From Microsaccharimonas sp964523145 (GTDB lineage: Bacteria; Patescibacteriota; Saccharimonadia; Saccharimonadales; Saccharimonadaceae): 64,000 nt of DNA. The notes beneath the pieces were generated by a model. That model was not told where the DNA came from. It did no database searches and saw only the letters and a list, made by a program, of their open reading frames with translations. Position 1 is the first letter of the stretch. Every line of letters starts with the position of its first letter. Positions 7,326-15,107 of this stretch are shown here, piece after piece. The position numbers and the translations under genes are program-made. The stretch covers positions 1 through 64,000 of the forward strand of contig CAZFYB010000001.1 in the NCBI GenBank assembly GCA_964523145.1. Direction: 5' to 3'.

Positions 7326-8174
7326 ATGAGAAACAAAAAAATAAATTCGACTTTTGATACTGTTATCCATCGCTGGCTGCGGTTTCCTTACACGCTCAAC
7401 ACTACAGACTTCCATTCGCCAAAACGACCTAAAGCAACGGTGGTGTTGATACATGGCATTGGTAATTCAGCAAAAGCATGGGACGAACTTGTCCCTTTGT
7501 TACCTGACAACGTTCGAGTTATTGGAATCGACTTACTCGGGTTCGGTGGTTCGCCACGACCAAAATGGGCAAAGTATAGTGCTAGAACTCAAGCCAAAGC
7601 ATTAGGGGTGACATTGATGGGCTTACGGCTCACCCAGCAGCCAATTATTGTTGGGCACTCATTGGGGAGTTTAGTGGCGGTTGAAGTGGCAAAACGATAC
7701 CCGTTTATCGTAAAGCAGCTAGTGCTCTGTAGTCCACCTTTTTATGCAACCGCTATTGATAATAAGAAACGATCTTTGCAGCGCGATCAAATGCTTCGTG
7801 AGTTATATAAAACAGCAAAAAAGCACCCTGAGATGCTTTTGTCGCTGACGCCAATGGCGGTGAAATTAGGATTTGCGAATGCTGCCTTTAACCTTACACA
7901 TGACAATGTTGACGCGTATACATCGGCACTAGAGGCGAGTATCATTAATCAAACATCGCTCGATGATGCAGCTCGTTTACGTATACCTACCACTATTCTG
8001 TATGGATCACTTGACCCAGTTGTTATTGGTTCGCATATTAAAAAGCTGGCACAAGATAACAAGCATATTACTGCTCGGCAACTTATTGTAGGGCATGAAG
8101 TCGTTGGTCGTTACACAAAGGTATTGGCCAAAGAAATTACTGCAATCATTGACCCTACAACGGTGAAGAAGTAG
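7326..8174 (+). CDS. Alpha/beta hydrolase
   Basis: The 282-aa protein is an alpha/beta-hydrolase-fold enzyme. It has the oxyanion motif VVLIHGIGNSAKAWDEL, the nucleophile elbow GHSLGS (Ser), a likely acid Asp in ILYGSLDPVV and the catalytic His in VGHEVV. Such proteins cleave esters or related bonds; the substrate is unknown. There is no signal peptide, so it acts in the cytoplasm. A TATAAT at 7307-7312 overlaps the stop of the repeat protein and lies 13 nt before the ATG, so it can be transcribed on its own. Confidence 0.85.
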   Translation: MRNKKINSTFDTVIHRWLRFPYTLNTTDFHSPKRPKATVVLIHGIGNSAKAWDELVPLLPDNVRVIGIDLLGFGGSPRPKWAKYSARTQAKALGVTLMGLRLTQQPIIVGHSLGSLVAVEVAKRYPFIVKQLVLCSPPFYATAIDNKKRSLQRDQMLRELYKTAKKHPEMLLSLTPMAVKLGFANAAFNLTHDNVDAYTSALEASIINQTSLDDAARLRIPTTILYGSLDPVVIGSHIKKLAQDNKHITARQLIVGHEVVGRYTKVLAKEITAIIDPTTVKK

Positions 8175-8186
8175 GGTCTTAGCCGA

Positions 8187-9416
8187 TTATCGGCGAGTTT
8201 GCGTAGGAACGAAGGTAAGCGCTTTACCGCTTGCACCACCACGACCGGTACGACCGATACGGTGAACATAGTCTTCGTAGGTAGCTGGTTGGTCGTAGTT
8301 AATAACATGGCTCACGTTAGGAATGTCGAGGCCACGAGCAGCAACATCGGTTGCTACAAGGATTTTCGCTTTACCGTCTTTGAAGGTTTTCAAAGCACGT
8401 TGGCGTTGTGACTGTGACTTATTACCGTGAATGGCAACAGATGAGTGGCCACTTCGTTCGAGGTGGTCAGACAGGCGTTGTACGCCAAACTTAGTTTCAC
8501 CAAATACCAGTACCTTGTCGTACTCTTCTTCGTTAAGCATGTTGGTAAGAATATCAAGGCGAGCTTCTTTGGTATCAGCTTCAATGATGTTTTGGTCAAC
8601 GCGTTCGCTGGTGTCAGCGGTACGTACTTGAACTTCTGCTGGGTCGTTTAGGAAGGTATCAACCAGAGTTTTAATAGTTGGGGTAATCGTTGCACTAAAG
8701 AATAGTGTTTGACGGTCGGCAGGAGTTTGAGACACGATTGTACGAATGTCGTTAATGAATCCCATGTCGAGCATACGGTCAGCTTCGTCAAGAACAAGAG
8801 TCTTTACGTTGTCGAGGCGAAGTTCACGGCGGTTCATAAGGTCTTTAAGACGACCTGGCGTACCAATGACAACGTGAGCGCCGCGGCGTAGGTCACGAAT
8901 TTGACGGTCAATGTTTGTACCGCCAACACAAATTGCATCGTAGAGTTGCATACCTTGTGAAAAGGCACGGAATTCTTCTTCAATTTGTACCGCAAGTTCA
9001 CGGGTAGGTGCCATGATAAGCACTGAGCCACGTGGGCTGTGAGTGGTGAGTGAGTTAATGATAGGCAACAGGAAGGCAGCTGTCTTACCAGTACCAGTGT
9101 TTGCTAAACCAATAACGTCACGGCCTTCAAGGACGAAAGGAATTGCTTGGTCCTGGATTGGGCTTGGTGCGGTGTAGCCACGTTTTGCAACGTTAGCGTG
9201 AAGTGCATCGTTAAAAGGAAAGTCTGCAAAGTTGTGCTTGTGTTCGTAGACAACTTCATCAACTGCTGCAACAGCTTTGTTAATGAACTTACTTGGGTGA
9301 ATGTAAGCACCGCGGCGGTTACCACCACCAGATGACTGGCGGCGTGGTGGACCAAACTGGCGGTGGCCAGGGCGTGCTGAACGAGGTTTTGTAGAGTTTT
9401 GTGGGCGGAATGCCAT
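8187..9416 (-). CDS. DEAD-box RNA helicase
   Basis: The 409-aa protein carries the DEAD-box core: a Q-motif region (GYTAPSPIQDQAIPFVLEGRD), ANTGTGKTAAF, PTRELAVQ, GTPGRLKDL, VLDEADRMLDMGF, FFSATI, VATDVAARGLDIPNV and HRIGRTGRGG. It begins with a basic Arg/Gly-rich tail of about 40 residues and lacks a long C-terminal extension, so it is RhlE/CshA-like. These enzymes unwind RNA in ribosome assembly and decay, often in the cold. It has a strong start (ATG at 9416) after AAGAAAGGGA and a long leader described separately. It is convergent with the hydrolase, 12 bp apart. Confidence 0.95.
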   Translation of the reverse strand: MAFRPQNSTKPRSARPGHRQFGPPRRQSSGGGNRRGAYIHPSKFINKAVAAVDEVVYEHKHNFADFPFNDALHANVAKRGYTAPSPIQDQAIPFVLEGRDVIGLANTGTGKTAAFLLPIINSLTTHSPRGSVLIMAPTRELAVQIEEEFRAFSQGMQLYDAICVGGTNIDRQIRDLRRGAHVVIGTPGRLKDLMNRRELRLDNVKTLVLDEADRMLDMGFINDIRTIVSQTPADRQTLFFSATITPTIKTLVDTFLNDPAEVQVRTADTSERVDQNIIEADTKEARLDILTNMLNEEEYDKVLVFGETKFGVQRLSDHLERSGHSSVAIHGNKSQSQRQRALKTFKDGKAKILVATDVAARGLDIPNVSHVINYDQPATYEDYVHRIGRTGRGGASGKALTFVPTQTRR

Positions 9417-9554
9417 AGAATATAATCCCTTTCTTGGGTATTCAGTAAATATGTTTTCGCTGCAGACGAACAGCGAGAACCTAGGAGTCTATTTTCTTTT
9501 TACTAAGACTATAGAAATTGAGGTATCCATTCGGATGCAATTACCCTGATTATA
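9417..9554 (-). promoter_or_regulatory. Long structured 5' leader of helicase
   Basis: On the minus strand a TATAAT (9549-9554) lies about 132 nt before the start codon, giving a leader of roughly 125 nt in a genome where most leaders are absent. It contains a 6-bp hairpin TCGCTG/CAGCGA (9457-9462 with 9471-9476) and ends in a Shine-Dalgarno. Long leaders are typical of cold-shock helicase genes, so RNA-based control is a fair inference. Confidence 0.55.
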
Positions 9555-9718
9555 GCACAAGCAGGGCTTTTCGTCTAGTGACTCTTAGGTTAAGTGTTAT
9601 AGATACTGATATATTGAAGATTTGTGCTTTGTAACCTAGTAAACATAGTGACCATGTTATAGTAAAACTACTAATGCTTGCATTAGTTAGCAGCAAAGAT
9701 AACAATGGTGGGACATTT

Positions 9719-10168
9719 ATGGCAAATTTATCTATACAAGATATTGCACATTGGTTTCTTGCAAAAGAATCAATGACGCACAAAAAGCTTCAGAAGCTCT
9801 GTTACTATGCTGTAGCTTGGGGTTATGCTCTGACTGATGCTAAGATCGCGAGTAATAGTGAATTTGAGGCATGGGTGCATGGACCTGCCTCCCCTGTCAT
9901 TTATAGAATATATAAAAACATGGGTTGGAATTTAATCCCAAAGTTTACTGGTGAAGTTGTTGCTCCAGATAATGTAGCTGAGTTACTTGAAGCGGTTTGG
10001 CTTACATACGGCGATAAAGGAGGTAATGAACTTGAGGCTCTATCTCATTCCGAAAAGCCTTGGATTGATGCTCGTAAGGGATTAGCCAGTAGTGAAAGCT
10101 CGGATAATTCCATTGAACCTAGTGTTATGAAAGAATTTTATAATAGTATTAAGTCCTCTGCGTACTAA
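9719..10168 (+). CDS. Panacea (DUF4065) domain antitoxin
   Basis: The 149-aa protein matches the Panacea/DUF4065 family (formerly SocA-like), a versatile antitoxin domain paired with many unrelated toxins. Recognisable motifs are IAHWFLAK, MTHKKLQKLCYYA, FEAWVHGPASPVIY, LEALSHSEKPW and DARKG. I prefer ATG 9719 over the in-frame ATG 9674 because the conserved domain begins directly after it and GGTGGGA lies upstream; 9674 sits 10 nt after a TATAGT and remains possible as a leaderless start. The following gene starts 16 nt downstream. The pair is richer in A/T than its surroundings, which suggests transfer. Confidence 0.88.
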   Translation: MANLSIQDIAHWFLAKESMTHKKLQKLCYYAVAWGYALTDAKIASNSEFEAWVHGPASPVIYRIYKNMGWNLIPKFTGEVVAPDNVAELLEAVWLTYGDKGGNELEALSHSEKPWIDARKGLASSESSDNSIEPSVMKEFYNSIKSSAY

Positions 10169-10184
10169 TCTGAAGACTTTTTGA

Positions 10185-10655
10185 ATGGTTAAAAATTTAC
10201 TAACAAAAAAAGCGAAAATCAGTGCTGAAGAGTTAAGAATATCTACACTTACGAACGAGCATAGCGCTCATTTTAAGGTTATCCTTAGTCATCAAATTCA
10301 CAAAAAATTTAATTTCAATTCAGTTTTTGAAAAAAAAGGTGTTAAAACGAGTAGCTCTGATCTTATGAATATATTCAAAGCTTTCGGAAGATTTATAGAT
10401 GATAGCGTCAGGTTGACTATGACCGAAGTCGAAAGTAAGTACGGACGAAAGCTAGACAGGGGCGATGGTACATTTGATCCAGAATCAGGTACGAAGGTTC
10501 AAGTTGAACACCTGTGTCTCTTTGATAAAGAAGCATTACCAAATGGAAAATCAGACAGTGTAAGAATACATGGTTACTCGCGTACAAACGGAGGGTACTT
10601 TGTTATAACTCGTTTGGATTGGTTTCATGGCGTTCATAAGATAACTCGTAAATAG
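10185..10655 (+). CDS. Probable toxin partner of Panacea antitoxin
   Basis: This 156-aa protein is not a family I recognise. It is basic at both ends, with a helical N-terminal half (residues about 1-85) and a compact C-terminal part that contains VQVEHLCLF, RIHGYSR and DWFHGVHKITRK. It has no membrane helix. The toxin role is inferred only from its place 16 nt after a Panacea gene and the shared low-GC composition, because Panacea domains occur beside toxins of many folds. No Shine-Dalgarno is obvious. Confidence 0.6.
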   Translation: MVKNLLTKKAKISAEELRISTLTNEHSAHFKVILSHQIHKKFNFNSVFEKKGVKTSSSDLMNIFKAFGRFIDDSVRLTMTEVESKYGRKLDRGDGTFDPESGTKVQVEHLCLFDKEALPNGKSDSVRIHGYSRTNGGYFVITRLDWFHGVHKITRK

Positions 10656-10771
10656 TTATAAAAGTCTATAATAATCAATTGTACTTTATACAAAAATATA
10701 AGCGAAGTTAGCTGTATGAAAGTTTCACATTCTAATAAATTCCCTTGCTTATTAGGAGTATAATACTAATT

Positions 10772-11317
10772 ATGCCTACCGACCTCATCATTCGTGTCTT
10801 TGCAGACTACGCCGTTATCGTTGTCGTACTGCTCGCTGCCTATGCACTCATCTTCCATGTCCCAAAAGGTCAACGATTTAAAGCGTATAGCCGCATACTC
10901 ATGGCTGGTCTTACAGCTTACTTATTCGCAAAATTGGCCGCAACAATTTATCAACCTGAAACGTTAAGGCCCTTTGAGCAAATGGGAGTAGAAGCCGGTG
11001 CTTCATACCTTAATAACCCAGGCTTTCCTTCAGACCATGCACTGTTCGTTACCGCTATCGCCTGTGCTGTGTGGTTCGAAACTCGCATGAAAAAATTGTC
11101 TATCGTTTTATTCTCGCTCGTTGCCGCGATATGTATTGGCCGAGTGGTCGCCTTAGTGCATACACCAATTGATGTTATTGGAGGGGTATTAATTGCGCTG
11201 TTGGGTGCTTTATGGTACAGTAACGAACCAAGAAGCAATAGGGAGATACACGGTCATGGCAAAAGTCATAACAGACAACCAAACAGTCATCGTACAACCG
11301 TGGTGGGCAAAGGCTAG
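10772..11317 (+). CDS. PAP2-family membrane phosphatase
   Basis: The 181-aa membrane protein has the acid phosphatase (PAP2/BcrC) motifs: K-x(n)-RP in AKLAATIYQPETLRPF, PSDH in NPGFPSDHALF, and R-x(5)-H-x(3)-D in GRVVALVHTPIDVIGG. These enzymes remove phosphate from lipids such as undecaprenyl diphosphate. TATAAT (10759-10764) ends 7 nt before ATG 10772, and an upstream in-frame TTG would lie before this promoter, so 10772 is the start. Its last 62 bp overlap the start of the next gene in another frame. Confidence 0.88.
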   Translation: MPTDLIIRVFADYAVIVVVLLAAYALIFHVPKGQRFKAYSRILMAGLTAYLFAKLAATIYQPETLRPFEQMGVEAGASYLNNPGFPSDHALFVTAIACAVWFETRMKKLSIVLFSLVAAICIGRVVALVHTPIDVIGGVLIALLGALWYSNEPRSNREIHGHGKSHNRQPNSHRTTVVGKG

Positions 11318-11738
11318 AATTGTATTAACTGGTGCGGGCCTTGGGCTTGGCTGGTGGATTCTTACTACTCTACTAAAAAATTATATTGTTGAGCCGCTGG
11401 CTTGTCGTGACTTATCGACTGCCACCGCCTGTGTTGATTCACTGGGGGTTGCGGGTAATATCGCAACCGTGTTAATTGCTGTTGTTGGGGTATTAGTGCT
11501 TATTCGTGCCTTGCACCCACGCCCAATTTTGATTGCCATCGCTGCCGGTGCGCTTTTGTGGGGCCTTGGCTACTACGCAACCGGGCTTGTATGGTATGAA
11601 ACACTTATGTGGGCAATTGTACTGCATGCTTTGGCATACTGGCTGTTTAGTTTAATCGCCCGTATACGCTGGTTAGTAGGAGCACTTGTTGTTACTGCTA
11701 TTACCGTATTAGTGATTCGTATTCTTATCGCACTGTAA
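11256..11738 (+). CDS. Small polytopic membrane protein
   Basis: I do not recognise this 160-aa protein. It has about four or five hydrophobic segments (from GLGLGWWILTTLL onward) and a Cys-containing loop (LACRDLSTATACVDSL) that could hold a disulfide outside. ATG 11256 follows GGGAGA within the end of the PAP2 gene, overlapping it by 62 bp in a different frame. Translational coupling with the PAP2 phosphatase suggests a shared envelope function. Confidence 0.75.
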   Translation: MAKVITDNQTVIVQPWWAKARIVLTGAGLGLGWWILTTLLKNYIVEPLACRDLSTATACVDSLGVAGNIATVLIAVVGVLVLIRALHPRPILIAIAAGALLWGLGYYATGLVWYETLMWAIVLHALAYWLFSLIARIRWLVGALVVTAITVLVIRILIAL

Positions 11739-11753
11739 TGCTATACTAAGCAT

Positions 11754-12824
11754 ATGGAAATGGTAGTGGTAATTATTCTGCTTGTTGTAGTGGCGGCTCT
11801 TGGCGCTGGCCTGTTTGTTATTGCCTCGCGCCTTCGTGATCTGAAATCGGGTGGTAGCGTAGAAATGATTAAATCGGATGTAACGGAATTAAACCGGACA
11901 ATTTCGAATTTACAAACGGTACTCGGTGACAAACTTGAACGTAATGCTACGAATATGCAGACATCAATGCAAAAGCAACTTGGTGAGAGTATGAAGTTAG
12001 TGGGTGATGTATCGCAGCGATTAACGAAACTTGATGAAACAAATCGCCGAGTGGTGGATGTTGCTGATGAATTAAAAACCTTGCAGAATGTACTGCAAAA
12101 CCCTAAACAACGAGGCGTATTTGGTGAATATTACCTCGAATCGGTGCTGGCAAATATCTTACCTACTAAAAACTTTAAAATGCAGTACGCTTTTAGTGAT
12201 GGCATGATTGCCGATGCAGTAGTGTTTTTAGATAAGGGTAAAATGCTCGCGATTGACAGTAAGTTTAGCCTTGAAAATTATAACCGCATGGTACAAGCCA
12301 ACGGGAAAGCTGAGCGTGAAGAATGGTTGAAAAAGGTTCGCAATGACCTAAAGGGTCGTATTGATGAAACCAGTAAATATATTCGCCCGGCACAGGGGAC
12401 AATGGATTTTGCCTTTATGTTTATCCCGAGCGAGTCGCTGTACTACGACTTATTAATTGGCGATGTTGGTACGGGCTCGAGCGCTCGCGACCTTATTGAA
12501 TACGGGTTCCGTGAAAAGAATGTTATTATCGTTAGCCCTACAAGCTTCATGGCCTACCTACAAACGGTACTACAAGGGCTTCGTAGCCTACAAATCGAAG
12601 AACAGGCGAAAGATATACAAATCCAAGTAGGTAAACTTGGCCGCCACATTGCCAGCTTTGATTCGTTCATGGAAAAGCTTGGTAAGTCGCTTGGTACAAC
12701 AGTGGGGCATTATAATAACGCCCATAAAGAACTCGCTAAGGTTGATACTGACGTAACAAAGATTGCTGGTGGGAATAAAAGCATTGAACCGCTACTTGTC
12801 GACCGTCCACAACAAGAAGATTAA
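11754..12824 (+). CDS. rmuC: RmuC family DNA recombination protein
   Basis: The 356-aa protein has an N-terminal membrane helix (residues 3-25), a coiled coil (about 30-110) and the RmuC nuclease-like domain, including RGVFGEYYLESVL, VFLDKGKMLAIDSKF and PSESLYYDLL. RmuC limits inversions and DNA rearrangements at repeats; its exact reaction is not firmly known. TATACT ends 6 nt before ATG, a leaderless start. The terminator at 12841-12868 follows. Confidence 0.92.
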   Translation: MEMVVVIILLVVVAALGAGLFVIASRLRDLKSGGSVEMIKSDVTELNRTISNLQTVLGDKLERNATNMQTSMQKQLGESMKLVGDVSQRLTKLDETNRRVVDVADELKTLQNVLQNPKQRGVFGEYYLESVLANILPTKNFKMQYAFSDGMIADAVVFLDKGKMLAIDSKFSLENYNRMVQANGKAEREEWLKKVRNDLKGRIDETSKYIRPAQGTMDFAFMFIPSESLYYDLLIGDVGTGSSARDLIEYGFREKNVIIVSPTSFMAYLQTVLQGLRSLQIEEQAKDIQIQVGKLGRHIASFDSFMEKLGKSLGTTVGHYNNAHKELAKVDTDVTKIAGGNKSIEPLLVDRPQQED

Positions 12825-12840
12825 ATATATCTAAGCAAAT

Positions 12841-12868
12841 AAAAACCCGCCCTAGCCGGCGGGTTTTT
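12841..12868. terminator. Bidirectional terminator
   Basis: An 11-bp stem (12841-12851 with 12858-12868, loop CTAGCC) has A-rich and T-rich outer arms. It lies between convergent rmuC and the aquaporin gene and can serve both. Confidence 0.9.
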
Positions 12869-12884
12869 ATATGACAACAGTATA

Positions 12885-13727
12885 TTACAGAGTTGTTTCT
12901 TTTTCGCTAATAGCATCGCCAATAACGAATCCAAGTACAGCACCCACAATTGGAGCAAGTGCGTATACAGCGTATGTCCAAACGGTTGGTGCGAGGTCTT
13001 CAACACCAAGGTGAAGCGCGAGCGCGACAGCTGGGTTAAGGATTGCATTAGCGCCGAGGAAACCACCGATAGTGATAGTAACCATCAAAGCGATGAAGAT
13101 ACCAGCACCAGCAGTGAAGGCAGCCGTAAGGCGTTCACGAGTACGAGTTACGTTTGCGTAAGCGAGTCCAAGGATTGAAGCACCAAGGAGCTCAGCGAAG
13201 AATACGTACCATTCTTTATTATCAAGTGTTGAAAGGTCAACTGCTGCAAACAATGAAGCTGCAGTTTGGCCGTAGAGTGCCTGCTCTTCTGTTACACCCG
13301 GCGCTCCACCGAGGAATGCGTTAAGTGTGAAGAAGGCGACAGCAGCACCAAGAAGTTGAACTATGATATAGCCAACTGCACGGAGCCAACCAATGCGGCG
13401 AGTTACCCAAGCACCGATAGTAACAGCTGGGTTTACATGTGCACCTGAAACCGCACCAATAAGTAGTACGATGCCGACTAGAGCAAAGAGTACAAATATT
13501 GGTTGTCCTTGACCCGCGATAACAACGGCCACAAGCAAGAATGTACCGACAAACTCGGCTGCGAGTGAACGCCACAGGCGGACTGATGAACTGATGTGAT
13601 CACCAAGACTTGATTTCGTTGCATTTGCAGGAATGGTCTTGACGGTCGTTTTTGACGCTACTGCAGAAGTTGTGAACTTCTTAACAGGAGCTTTCTTTTT
13701 TGTAGAAACGGCTTTATTTGTAGCCAT
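12885..13727 (-). CDS. Aquaporin / MIP channel with basic N-terminal tail
   Basis: The 280-aa protein is a major intrinsic protein channel with six membrane helices and two pore loops (GAHVNPAVT and NAILNPAVAL, both with NPA). The family passes water or small solutes such as glycerol. An N-terminal extension of about 45 residues is rich in Lys, Ala and Thr and lies before the first helix; most bacterial MIPs lack it. ATG 13727 follows AAGGAGGGAT, and TATACT lies about 30 nt upstream, so this gene has a true leader. A 7-bp inverted repeat overlaps its -10. Confidence 0.92.
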   Translation of the reverse strand: MATNKAVSTKKKAPVKKFTTSAVASKTTVKTIPANATKSSLGDHISSSVRLWRSLAAEFVGTFLLVAVVIAGQGQPIFVLFALVGIVLLIGAVSGAHVNPAVTIGAWVTRRIGWLRAVGYIIVQLLGAAVAFFTLNAFLGGAPGVTEEQALYGQTAASLFAAVDLSTLDNKEWYVFFAELLGASILGLAYANVTRTRERLTAAFTAGAGIFIALMVTITIGGFLGANAILNPAVALALHLGVEDLAPTVWTYAVYALAPIVGAVLGFVIGDAISEKETTL

Positions 13728-13740
13728 ATGTATCCCTCCT

Positions 13741-13769
13741 TATGGTAAACATGCCATCAGTATACCATA
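13741..13769 (-). promoter_or_regulatory. Aquaporin promoter with inverted repeat
   Basis: On the minus strand the -10 TATACT is at 13759-13764. The arms TATGGTA (13741-13747) and TACCATA (13763-13769) form a 7-bp inverted repeat that overlaps this -10 and could be an operator, though no repressor is identified. Confidence 0.4.
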
Positions 13770-13807
13770 AACAGTACCGTCAATGTTTGAAGTGCTATAG
13801 TAGATAT

Positions 13808-14041
13808 ATGGCATTATTTATAAAACAATCAGACACACGCAGCCCCCTTCAAGACAAGCTTGCAAAAGAGCTTCAAGACCGCGCAAAAGAAAAAGCAAAG
13901 CAATTCGACCAACCTGATGGTGTCGATGATTCTCAATATATTAAAGGCACAAAACAGACAACAAGTTTAGCTTGGGTATGGGTTGTTATCTTTTTGGCAA
14001 TGGTGGGCATTGTTATTTGGCTTATTAGTTCAACAATGTAG
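13808..14041 (+). CDS. Small single-pass membrane protein
   Basis: I do not recognise this 77-aa protein. Residues 1-50 are charged and likely helical (LQDKLAKELQDRAKEKAKQF), and residues about 52-72 form one C-terminal membrane helix (tail anchor). TATAGT (13796-13801) ends 6 nt before ATG, so the start is leaderless and an upstream in-frame start is excluded. It precedes pheS by 50 bp but pheS has its own -10. Confidence 0.75.
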   Translation: MALFIKQSDTRSPLQDKLAKELQDRAKEKAKQFDQPDGVDDSQYIKGTKQTTSLAWVWVVIFLAMVGIVIWLISSTM

Positions 14042-14090
14042 CTTTATCTCTCGCGTTGAAACGCTTGGTAGCGTATAATTGTAGGTAATT

Positions 14091-15107
14091 ATGTCTACCT
14101 ATGATGTCCAGGGTGCGTTACGTGTATTACTTGATCGTGTTGCCAGTAGCAATACGCCTCGAGAAGTTTTGCGTGCACCTGAATTTAAAGAAATGTATGG
14201 TGCGATTGGCTCATTAGCACCCGAAGAGCGTGGTGCTTACGGTAAGCAAGTAAATGAAGTGAAGGTAGCGGTCGAAGCTGCGGTCGAAGCACGTGAGAAC
14301 GAGCTCGAATCAGCTGATGTGCAAACACTCGATGTTACTGCACCTTGGGATGTGAACAGCAAGCAACCTGAATTATTTCCTACTGAACAAGGTACGCAGC
14401 ACCCACTGACGAAAGAACTTGATCGAGTAATCGAGATATTTACCCGTATGGGATTTGAAGCAGTTGAATCACGCCAAATTGATGATGATCATCACATGTT
14501 TGGTGCGCTGAACTTTCCTGAAGACCACCCAGCGCGTGATGGCTATGACACCTTCCGTACTGAAGAGGGTTTCATTCCTCCGGCTCATACCTCAACCATG
14601 CAGCATCGTATTTTGAAAAATGGCAAACAAGCGCTTGAAGCTGGTGGCCAAATTGCTGCCGTAAGTTACGGCCGAGTTTTTCGTAACGAAGATGTTGATG
14701 CAACGCATGAACACACGTTTTACCAAGTTGAAGGTGTTTTTGTGAGTAAAGAGGCAACTGTAGGTCAAATGCTGGGAACACTTCGTGGTTTCTTTGAAAC
14801 GTATTATGGGCAGGCTCTGCGTATTAAAACGCAGCCGGCGTACTTTCCTTTTACCGAACCTGGGCTTGAACTTGCTATTGAAAAACCGGCAGTAATTGGC
14901 GGTAAACCAGGCGAATGGCTTGAAATGTTAGGGTGTGGCATGATCCACCCGAATGTACTCAAAGAAGCAGGTATTGACCCAACAAAATATCGTGGTTTCG
15001 CATGGGGCGGAGGCATAGAACGATTAGTTATGTTGAAATACGGCATCGAAGATTTACGGCATTTTGAAGCTGGTAGGTTAGCATTCTTAAGGAAATTTGT
15101 ATCATGA
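14091..15107 (+). CDS. pheS: Phenylalanine-tRNA ligase alpha subunit
   Basis: The 338-aa protein is the catalytic class II subunit of phenylalanyl-tRNA synthetase. It contains motif 2 (YGRVFRNEDVDATHEHTFYQ) and motif 3 (GFAWGGGIERLVMLKYGI), with an N-terminal helical tRNA-binding arm. TATAAT (14074-14079) lies 11 nt before ATG. The TGA stop overlaps the pheT start by 4 nt, so the two subunits are coupled. Confidence 0.97.
   Translation: MSTYDVQGALRVLLDRVASSNTPREVLRAPEFKEMYGAIGSLAPEERGAYGKQVNEVKVAVEAAVEARENELESADVQTLDVTAPWDVNSKQPELFPTEQGTQHPLTKELDRVIEIFTRMGFEAVESRQIDDDHHMFGALNFPEDHPARDGYDTFRTEEGFIPPAHTSTMQHRILKNGKQALEAGGQIAAVSYGRVFRNEDVDATHEHTFYQVEGVFVSKEATVGQMLGTLRGFFETYYGQALRIKTQPAYFPFTEPGLELAIEKPAVIGGKPGEWLEMLGCGMIHPNVLKEAGIDPTKYRGFAWGGGIERLVMLKYGIEDLRHFEAGRLAFLRKFVS

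Noticed and set aside
9586..9665. Imperfect inverted repeats before the Panacea gene (AGGTTA/TAACCT, AACAT/ATGTT)
   Set aside because: They are short and the region is AT-rich, so chance is likely; not strong enough to call an operator.
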